A program made the position numbers and the translations under genes. 29,031 nt of DNA from the NCBI GenBank assembly GCA_964468755.1, contig CAYXWH010000015.1, forward strand, positions 1-29,031. Direction: 5' to 3'. This document shows positions 23,724 to 29,031 of the stretch, piece by piece. The DNA is from CAYXWH01 sp964468755. Lineage in GTDB: Bacteria > Chloroflexota > Dehalococcoidia > Dehalococcoidales > RBG-16-60-22. Below the pieces are notes generated by a model. The model saw only the letters and a program-made list of their open reading frames with translations. It searched no databases and was not told the origin of the DNA. Position 1 is the stretch's first letter; each line of letters begins with the position of its first letter.

Positions 23724-24380
23724 ATGAAACAGGATTCCGACATAAAGATAATCTGTCGCCAATGTGGTAAAGAGTTTGTGTTCACCGCAGCGGAGCAGGA
23801 GTTCTACAAGCAGCGTGAGTTCAGTCTGCCCCGGAGGTGCCGGGAATGCCGCTCCGGACAACGGGAAGAGGCTGAGCGTGCTCTTTGCTCTCAGTGCGAG
23901 GTTGAGCTTGAGAAGGGCGCGGCGATATACTGTGAAAACTGCCTGGCAAACGTCCGGCTTGAGTCTGAAATGAAAATCACGAAGCTACAAGGAGAGCTTG
24001 ATAGCGCATGTGCCAAGCTGGATACGGAGCATGCAGAGAAAGTGGAACTTGAGGAATCCCTGGGGCAGAAGGAGAAACTGGTACAGGAGTTTGAGCAAAA
24101 GGTCAACTCGTTGAGCGAAGAATTGAAAGAATTGCGCCAGCTTTATGAAACTTTCAATCGATGGTTCGAGCCGGTGATGAGTGATTTAGAGGGAAGGGTG
24201 GTACAAAGGCTGGAAGCCATCGAACATGGTCAGAATAAAATCAATGAGAGATTGTATAAAGCGTTTCATAAAATGCTGGAGATATATGAAAATATGACCT
24301 TATGGGAAGTAATCAAGCGAAGCCTGCGGCGGTCTCAGGTGCAAACTACTGAACCGAATCGCGGTCATGCTATGGATTAA
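23724..24380 (+). CDS. double zinc-ribbon, coiled-coil protein
   Basis: 218 residues from the ATG with AAGGGAGGT 4 bases upstream; the frame is open six codons earlier without a site. The N-terminus matches the probable zinc-ribbon family (zf-trcl): Cys11-x2-Cys14, FTAAEQEFY, Cys39-x2-Cys42. A second ribbon, Cys55-x2-Cys58 and Cys70-x2-Cys73, follows. Residues about 78-145 are heptad-rich and charged, a coiled coil. The C-terminal part is helical and ends with a basic segment (KRSLRRSQ). No enzyme motif is visible. Nucleic-acid or protein binding is likely, but its role is unknown. It stands alone on the plus strand and converges on the transporter operon. Confidence 0.85.
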   Translation: MKQDSDIKIICRQCGKEFVFTAAEQEFYKQREFSLPRRCRECRSGQREEAERALCSQCEVELEKGAAIYCENCLANVRLESEMKITKLQGELDSACAKLDTEHAEKVELEESLGQKEKLVQEFEQKVNSLSEELKELRQLYETFNRWFEPVMSDLEGRVVQRLEAIEHGQNKINERLYKAFHKMLEIYENMTLWEVIKRSLRRSQVQTTEPNRGHAMD

Positions 24381-24523
24381 GATTGGCTGGTGGTAACATC
24401 AGGGATGCACACATACCAAAGAGTTAGCTTTCAGTATTGCTTTGTAACAGTGTTTTGAAATAGTAGCAATCTATTAAACGATTTCTCAACTGTTATATAT
24501 TTTCTTCTATCGCTTTCGGGTAT

Positions 24524-25567
24524 CTAAAAAACGTGTACATCGGCAGCTTTGAAAGTCAAAAAGACTTTCATTCCTTTTTTTAAGCCCATATCAAGGAATG
24601 ACCGCCGGGTGATGGCGGCAACAAGGGGAACCCCCACATCCACCGTGATTCTTACAATTATTCCGGTATCCGAAATATCCTGTATTTCGCCATGAAAGGA
24701 GTTTCGGGCACTTGACTCAATGGGTTTGAGCGATACCAGAATATCCTCCGGTCTGATTGATGCATAGACCTGCCCGACCATGGTAGTCGCCGATGCGAAT
24801 CTCATGTCGTCAATGTTAATGTACGCTATGCCGTTAGCAATTACCGATTCTCCCCGATAGACGTTGCTCACCCCTAAAAATTTCGCAGCAAATTTGCAGT
24901 TGGGTTTTCTGAATACCTCGCTGGGTTCACCTACCTGAACAATCTCTCCCTCATTCATTATTGCCATCTGACTGCCGAGCAAGAAGGCTTCATCAAAGCT
25001 GTGAGTTACATGTATCATCGTAGTATGAGTAAAGGAGTGTATTCTCCTCAGCTCCTGTCGGAGCTTGTTTCTTGTCTCGCTATCCAGAGCACTCAGCGGT
25101 TCATCGAGTAGAAGCACCTCCGGTTCTATGACCAAGGCGCGGGCTATAGCTATCCTCTGCTGCTCACCTCCGCTCAGGGTTCCGGGGTAACGGTGCGACA
25201 AATGAGAGACACCGAGTAAATCAGTCAGTTTGTCTACCTTCTGCGCCGCTTCCTTTTTGGTAACCTTTCTTGACCTCAGTCCATATTTGATATTCTGTTC
25301 CACCGTTAAGTGTGGAAATAGCATATAGTCTTGATAAACCATGCCTATGTTCCGTTTCCTGGGTGGCAAATTGGTAATATCGCGGTCATTCAGATAGACT
25401 TTGCCTTTGTCGGGGGGATATACACCGGCTATAGTCTCCAGAAGGATGGTTTTACCGGCACCGGTGGGCCCCAATATCATGAGATATTCGCCGTCGTTAA
25501 CGTCAATGGAAACATCTCTTAAAAAGAACTCGCCTAAATTCTTGGATATATGTTCAACTCTTACCAT
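24524..25567 (-). CDS. modC: molybdate/tungstate ABC transporter ATP-binding protein
   Basis: 347 residues. Walker A is GPTGAGKT (33-40), the Q-loop is in MVYQDYMLFP, the signature is LSGGEQQRIAIARAL (131-145), Walker B is VLLLDEP (151-157) and the H-loop is in THSFDEAF. A TOBE domain in the last about 70 residues (ASIRPEDI, VRITVDVGVPLVAAITRRSF) is typical of ModC/WtpC and may sense the oxyanion. It powers the permease encoded 14 bases upstream. It is the last gene of the four-gene operon. Molybdate versus tungstate specificity cannot be decided here. Confidence 0.9.
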   Translation of the reverse strand: MVRVEHISKNLGEFFLRDVSIDVNDGEYLMILGPTGAGKTILLETIAGVYPPDKGKVYLNDRDITNLPPRKRNIGMVYQDYMLFPHLTVEQNIKYGLRSRKVTKKEAAQKVDKLTDLLGVSHLSHRYPGTLSGGEQQRIAIARALVIEPEVLLLDEPLSALDSETRNKLRQELRRIHSFTHTTMIHVTHSFDEAFLLGSQMAIMNEGEIVQVGEPSEVFRKPNCKFAAKFLGVSNVYRGESVIANGIAYINIDDMRFASATTMVGQVYASIRPEDILVSLKPIESSARNSFHGEIQDISDTGIIVRITVDVGVPLVAAITRRSFLDMGLKKGMKVFLTFKAADVHVF

Positions 25568-25581
25568 TTTACCATCTCTTC

Positions 25582-26388
25582 CTAAAAGACGCGAGCGAAA
25601 CCGCTGAATTTTTCAAATATAAAAAGTGAAACGAGTGATATCACAATGAGTATTGTCGCTGCGGCAATAGCCATCGGCAGTTCACCGCAGGACATGTTCA
25701 GGTAAAGGGAGATGGGCAGGGTTTCTGTCTGCAGCCTTGTGGCTCCGGCTACCATGAGCGCGGCGCCGAACTCGCCTATTCCCCGGCACCAGGTTATTAT
25801 CGAACCAGCCATCAAGCCGTTCTTTGACATGGGTAACGTTACTCTCCAGAATGCCCCCGCCTCGGTGGAACCAAGGGTTTGGGCTACATATTCATATCTT
25901 GGATTAATACCCTGGAATGTTGACCTCAGCACACGAAACATGAAGGGCATATTAACAAAGAACTGGGCAAGGATTATACCCTGCGGTGTGAAGACGAATT
26001 TAATTCCGGCTTCGGCGAGGCCTTTCCCAAATGATGTCGTGCCAAACAGTATCAATAGACCAACCCCGGCAACCAGCGGTGGTAATGCCAGGGGCGCATC
26101 CAGTATCGTGTTGAGTAAATTCTTGCCACGAAAATTGTATCTGGCCAGAGCGTATGCCGCCGGGACTGATACGATAATGCAAATGAGAGTAGATATGACC
26201 GACGTTATGAGGCTTAGCCTGATAGCAAACTGTATCTCGCCGGAGACAAAGCTGGTTATCAAAGCCTGGGGTGTAGTGTGAGTGACCACACTTATGAGTA
26301 GAGCCACAATGAAAACGGCGAGGACCAGCCCGAATAGTAAAGTTATGATCTTAAAATTTGATTCCCGAAGTCTACTTAAAATCTTCAT
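25582..26388 (-). CDS. modB: molybdate/tungstate ABC transporter permease
   Basis: 268 residues with about six membrane helices (for example 14-36, 55-85, 98-116, 133-150, 194-215, 238-258). The binding-protein-dependent transport signature lies around EYVAQTLGSTEAGAFWRVTLP (cytoplasmic EAA loop that docks on the ATPase). RGIGEFGAALMVAG is highly typical of ModB/WtpB/CysT permeases. The ATG has only a weak ribosome site and lies inside the end of the TsaA-domain gene (17-base overlap), so translation is probably coupled. Confidence 0.9.
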   Translation of the reverse strand: MKILSRLRESNFKIITLLFGLVLAVFIVALLISVVTHTTPQALITSFVSGEIQFAIRLSLITSVISTLICIIVSVPAAYALARYNFRGKNLLNTILDAPLALPPLVAGVGLLILFGTTSFGKGLAEAGIKFVFTPQGIILAQFFVNMPFMFRVLRSTFQGINPRYEYVAQTLGSTEAGAFWRVTLPMSKNGLMAGSIITWCRGIGEFGAALMVAGATRLQTETLPISLYLNMSCGELPMAIAAATILIVISLVSLFIFEKFSGFARVF

Positions 26389-26875
26389 GGCGTTGTGGTA
26401 GCCCTTTATTTTGCTCGTATTCGCTTTTGTTGCTGGCGTGTTTATACCATCCGTTTCTCATGTTAAGCCTGTTATCGAACTCAGGTACATAGGGCTTGAT
26501 ATCCAGTAATGGTGTTCCATCAACAATATCAACCTCGCCAATATCCAGTATGTTTTCCTTAATCTCATACAATCGGACAACAGAAAGACCTATATGGTTT
26601 GGTCGCTTGAAATGCCGTATCGAGAATATACCTTTGCTTTCATTATCCAGAAAGGGTTTGGTGAGCAGCGAATAGCCCTGAGCCAGATGAAAATGGTAGA
26701 TAAGAATGAGGTGAGAAAAACCGGTAACGTTCTTCAGTCCATCAACGTATCGGGGAAAGACTTCAACCTCCCCTTTGCTCTCAGGGGAGAAAACGCCCTG
26801 AATGGGGGTACTTGCCTGTTCTTTAAACGGTGTGTGTATTACTCCGATAGGATCATATGTTATTGGTTGCATCAC
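26372..26875 (-). CDS. tsaA: TsaA/TrmO-domain (SAM-dependent methyltransferase-like) protein
   Basis: 167 residues of the TsaA/YaeB family: YDPIGVIHTPFKEQ at the start, GFSHLILIYHFH, SIRHFKRPNHIGLSVVRLY, GTPLLDIKPYVPEFD and a final MRNGWY. The E. coli member TrmO N-methylates the t6A of tRNA-Thr. This short form lacks the extra C-terminal domain of TrmO. Such genes recur inside or beside molybdate/tungstate operons, where their role is not settled. It sits between the binding-protein and permease genes and overlaps the latter by 17 bases. The start is GTG at 26875 or ATG at 26872, both loosely spaced (11-14 bases) from GGAGGT. Confidence 0.87.
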   Translation of the reverse strand: MMQPITYDPIGVIHTPFKEQASTPIQGVFSPESKGEVEVFPRYVDGLKNVTGFSHLILIYHFHLAQGYSLLTKPFLDNESKGIFSIRHFKRPNHIGLSVVRLYEIKENILDIGEVDIVDGTPLLDIKPYVPEFDNRLNMRNGWYKHASNKSEYEQNKGLPQRHEDFK

Positions 26876-26932
26876 TGGCTAATCTCACCTCCGGTAAATC
26901 ATTTTTTACTGGTCAGTGACCGGGCACTGTGA

Positions 26933-27730
26933 TTACTGGCTCTCGTATTCAGGGTTGGGGTAAGTTACAAAGCCGTGTTTCTCGAAGATAGTCTTACCAT
27001 CGTCGGAAGCACAGAAATCCACAAATTTCCTGGCAGTCTCCGGGTTCTTGGAGAAGGTGGTAACACCTATCGGTATTACCTTGATAGCATTCTGCTCTTT
27101 AGCTATCTCTATAATGTCGATGTCTTCAACGGATTTAACCGTGTCCCACCAGTTTACTGATGCATCAGCCTGGCCCATAGCTATCTGCATCATGACCTCG
27201 TTCATCGTTGGCAGCGTGGCAATAACATTTGCCCAGACTGCGTCGTAGATGCCATTTTTCTCAAGTATCTTCTTACCGGCCTTGCCTATAGCAGCCACCT
27301 CGGGGTCTCCCCACACCAGTTTCACCCCGGGTCTGGCCAGGTCCTCGAGACAGGTGATATTTCCCGGGTTACCTTTTGGAACCGTGATTACAGGTATGTG
27401 GTAGGAGATTAGCTTCTGGTAATCTACGAAGCCTTTCTCTGTGGCAATCTCAATGTACATGGTGGCGCCGGGCATATAAGCATCGCCCTCTCTGGTGAGC
27501 TCCATCTGGCTGAGCAGGGCATTAGAGCCGGCATAGTTGTACTTGACTTCAGCCCCATACTTTTCTTGAAAAGCCAAGCCGATTTCGTCCATGGGTTTCC
27601 TCATCCCCGCACCGCTGTAGACCATTATCGATTCTGCTTCCTGGGGTTTAGACGTACAACCCAGAACGCTTATTGTGATAAGTAATAGAGATATTATTAT
27701 GGTGCTGATCGAGAGCACGGTCTTCTTCAT
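26933..27730 (-). CDS. modA: molybdate/tungstate-binding lipoprotein
   Basis: 265 residues. Signal peptide to residue 24 with lipobox VLGC; Cys25 is the lipid site. The ModA-type fold is evident from IMVYSGAGMRKPMDEI (35-50), YNYAGSNALLSQMEL, KLVWGDPEVAAIGKAGKKIL and NPETARKFVDFCASDDGKTIF. It captures the oxyanion outside the membrane for the permease and ATPase downstream. The start is ATG with GGAGG at 6 bases. The 290-base leader carries a promoter, a molybdenum-cofactor riboswitch and a terminator, which together should shut the operon when cofactor is plentiful. That leader is strong evidence for a Mo or W role. Confidence 0.9.
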   Translation of the reverse strand: MKKTVLSISTIIISLLLITISVLGCTSKPQEAESIMVYSGAGMRKPMDEIGLAFQEKYGAEVKYNYAGSNALLSQMELTREGDAYMPGATMYIEIATEKGFVDYQKLISYHIPVITVPKGNPGNITCLEDLARPGVKLVWGDPEVAAIGKAGKKILEKNGIYDAVWANVIATLPTMNEVMMQIAMGQADASVNWWDTVKSVEDIDIIEIAKEQNAIKVIPIGVTTFSKNPETARKFVDFCASDDGKTIFEKHGFVTYPNPEYESQ

Positions 27731-27840
27731 ACATTTCCTCCATGTGCATAAACATACGAATAGTATTCTCCTAGAAAAGAGCAGAGCATTTGCAGTAAGA
27801 CAGTTGAAACGCGAAACAACCGATAGCGTTAGGATTGGGG

Positions 27841-27880
27841 AAACAAAAAGAATAAGCGCTTCAAAAATAGAAAGCGCTTC
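27841..27880 (-). terminator. intrinsic terminator in the modA leader
   Basis: On the minus strand AAGCGCTT (27872-27879) and AAGCGCTT (27854-27861) pair perfectly (8 bp, 10-base loop), followed by ATTCTTTTTG. It lies 20 bases downstream of the riboswitch and 110 bases upstream of modA, where it can abort the transcript. Confidence 0.8.
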
Positions 27881-27900
27881 TCAATGAAAGACCTCATAAT

Positions 27901-28012
27901 CCCTCCTTCCCAAACACGGGAGGCGCCACCGTTTTCAGTGGTACCCTCGGGGCTTACGCCCACCGGCTGTACACCATGCCCGCAGGTTTAGGTATTCCAG
28001 CTCGGAGCTTAT
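27901..28012 (-). promoter_or_regulatory. molybdenum (or tungsten) cofactor riboswitch
   Basis: Read on the minus strand, the leader shows the Moco-motif elements in order. First comes CCGAGCUG, which pairs with CAGCCGG (one bulged A). Next is a GGGC-GUAA-GCCC hairpin with a GNRA loop, then a CCACUG/CGGUGG hairpin and GGCGCCUCCC. A last stem CCUCCC/GGGAAGG follows, then GGGAUUAU closing on AUAAGCUC (P1). The family senses Moco, or Tuco in some variants, and controls cofactor synthesis, Mo/W transport and Mo enzymes. Here it precedes modA and a terminator, so an OFF switch acting by transcription termination is predicted. Recognition is from memory of the motif; a covariance-model search would settle it. 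Confidence 0.82.
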
Positions 28013-28027
28013 ATATCTTACGCTGGT

Positions 28028-28057
28028 ATATTAGCACTGATACAATTGCTCTGTCAA
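28028..28057 (-). promoter_or_regulatory. promoter of the riboswitch/mod operon
   Basis: The minus strand reads TTGACA (28052-28057), 18 bases, then TGC-TAATAT (-10 at 28028-28033). The start would fall near 28021, just ahead of the first riboswitch stem. It fits the leader exactly. Confidence 0.75.
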
Positions 28058-28113
28058 ACCGGTGTAGCGGTTTTTCTGGACTGGAATCTGATGAAGGATA
28101 TATACTGTTTGTA

Positions 28114-28758
28114 ATGTCCAATATCAATCTGATCATCAGAAACGAAAAGGTAAACGATTACAGAACCGTTGAGGAAATGGTACGCGAAGCGTTTTGGAAT
28201 CTTTATGTTCCGGGATGCAGCGAACATTTTGTTTTACATAACCTAAGAAACAGTAGTGATTTTATTCCGGAACTTGACTTTGTTGCCGAAAAAGAAGGTC
28301 ACATTGTGGGACAGATTGTTTACAGCCGCGGAATTATAAAATACCTGCAGGGTGCGGAAAAAGGAGTTATTAGCTTTGGACCCGTAAGCGTGCTACCGGT
28401 GTTTCAAAAACAGGGTATAGGCGCTGCCCTGATTACTCATACTATTAATCTTGCCCGGGAAACGGGATTTCTTGCCATTTGTATCTACGGAGACCCAAGA
28501 TACTATAGTCGTTTCGGTTTCAGATGTGCTGAAAAATACGAAATCAAGACCGTTGATGGTAAATTCGCGGTTGCCCTGCAGGTGTTGGAGCTTCAGCAAG
28601 GGGTGCTGAATAATAAGCCGGGAAGATTTATTGAGAGTGCTGCTTTCGAGTTTGATGAGAACGATTTTGCGAAATATGACGCTACCTTTCCTTTCAAAGA
28701 AAAGGCTGAAACTGATTCACAAAGAGAATTTAGATTTTTAGCAAGCTTGAGATACTGA
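28114..28758 (+). CDS. GNAT-family N-acetyltransferase
   Basis: 214 residues from the chosen ATG, where homology-like sequence begins (NLIIRNEKVNDYRTVEEMVREAF). The longer frame from 27976 would run through the riboswitch DNA and is unlikely. The acetyl-CoA site is VSVLPVFQKQGIGAALI (Q-x-x-G-x-G type), and GDPRYYSRFGF is the common YhbS-like follow-up motif. It should acetylate a small amine or protein N-terminus; substrate unknown. It is divergent from the mod operon and richer in A+T than the catabolic genes, so it may have arrived by transfer. The ribosome site (GAAGGA) is rather distant. Confidence 0.85.
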   Translation: MSNINLIIRNEKVNDYRTVEEMVREAFWNLYVPGCSEHFVLHNLRNSSDFIPELDFVAEKEGHIVGQIVYSRGIIKYLQGAEKGVISFGPVSVLPVFQKQGIGAALITHTINLARETGFLAICIYGDPRYYSRFGFRCAEKYEIKTVDGKFAVALQVLELQQGVLNNKPGRFIESAAFEFDENDFAKYDATFPFKEKAETDSQREFRFLASLRY

Positions 28759-29031
28759 GCATAGTTAAGTGTTGTCTCTTTATAATTTTCGAATATCACC
28801 ATGGACTTATCTGTGACAAGATTTGACCTTCACCTTTGGAATAGACGTCAAGAAATGAGTATTTGCTGTTTTAGATTGTGAGATAAGTAGTGGCACTTTC
28901 AGTATCAAATTAACACCTTCCTGAACACTTTTCAGCAACTGCAGAACACGAAAGTTCACTTAAAGAGATGGTGGAGCTGGGATATCAACAGGTAGAACTT
29001 TTTCCGCCAAGTTTGCTTTATCAATATAAAA
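28759..29031. other. AT-rich end of window, no clear gene
   Basis: I see no complete gene. An open frame from about 28914 to the right edge (reading ...LKEMVELGYQQVELFPPSL...) is protein-like and could be the start or a fragment of a plus-strand gene; it lacks an obvious ribosome site and cannot be assigned. Confidence 0.3.

Noticed and set aside
27976..28113. N-terminal extension of the acetyltransferase
   Set aside because: It runs over the riboswitch and promoter on the other strand, and family-like sequence starts only at 28114.

Overview
The window looks like the chromosome of an anaerobic bacterium living on organic matter. Nearly every gene has a good Shine-Dalgarno site, and the content is CoA-thioester, flavin, iron-sulfur and molybdopterin chemistry. 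There are no oxygenases and no plasmid, phage or rRNA/tRNA genes. The gene mix resembles subsurface or marine Chloroflexota (Dehalococcoidia/SAR202-like) or a sulfate-reducer-type organism. This placement is inference from gene content only.

Layout. (1) 1-335: window edge with a possible gene tail and two hairpins. (2) 336-22918: eighteen genes in a row on the minus strand. In order of transcription they are: a MarR regulator; a DUF35 OB-fold/zinc-ribbon protein; an SCP2-type thiolase; two acyl-CoA dehydrogenases; an M24 (creatinase/aminopeptidase-fold) protein; a RidA-like protein; a Fcc3/ketosteroid-dehydrogenase-type flavoprotein; a class I-type CoA-transferase; a second such flavoprotein; an Alvin-type 2[4Fe-4S] ferredoxin; a third flavoprotein; a molybdopterin enzyme; a GlcD/GlcF-like set (FAD, Fe-S/CCG, FAD); an iron-type alcohol dehydrogenase; and a lipoprotein binding protein of the branched-chain amino acid ABC type. 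(3) 22919-23723: about 800 bases with no convincing gene but clear repeats and hairpins. (4) 23724-24380 (+): a double zinc-ribbon coiled-coil protein. (5) 24524-27730 (-): a molybdate/tungstate ABC transporter operon with a TsaA-domain gene inside it. It is preceded by a promoter, a molybdenum-cofactor-type riboswitch and an intrinsic terminator. (6) 28114-28758 (+): a GNAT acetyltransferase, in AT-rich DNA.

How it may work together (inference). An imported substrate is converted to a CoA ester by the CoA-transferase. It is desaturated by the acyl-CoA dehydrogenase pair and cleaved by the thiolase/DUF35 pair. The Fcc3/KSTD-like flavoproteins, ferredoxin, molybdopterin enzyme and GlcDF-like complex carry out further redox steps. 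The Mo/W transporter next door would supply metal for the molybdopterin enzyme and is itself governed by cofactor level through the riboswitch. The MarR gene and its putative operators sit at the head of the catabolic block. The substrate cannot be named from the sequence. The ACAD pair plus thiolase plus DUF35 plus KSTD-like set recalls steroid side-chain and ring degradation, but no MaoC-type hydratase is present here.
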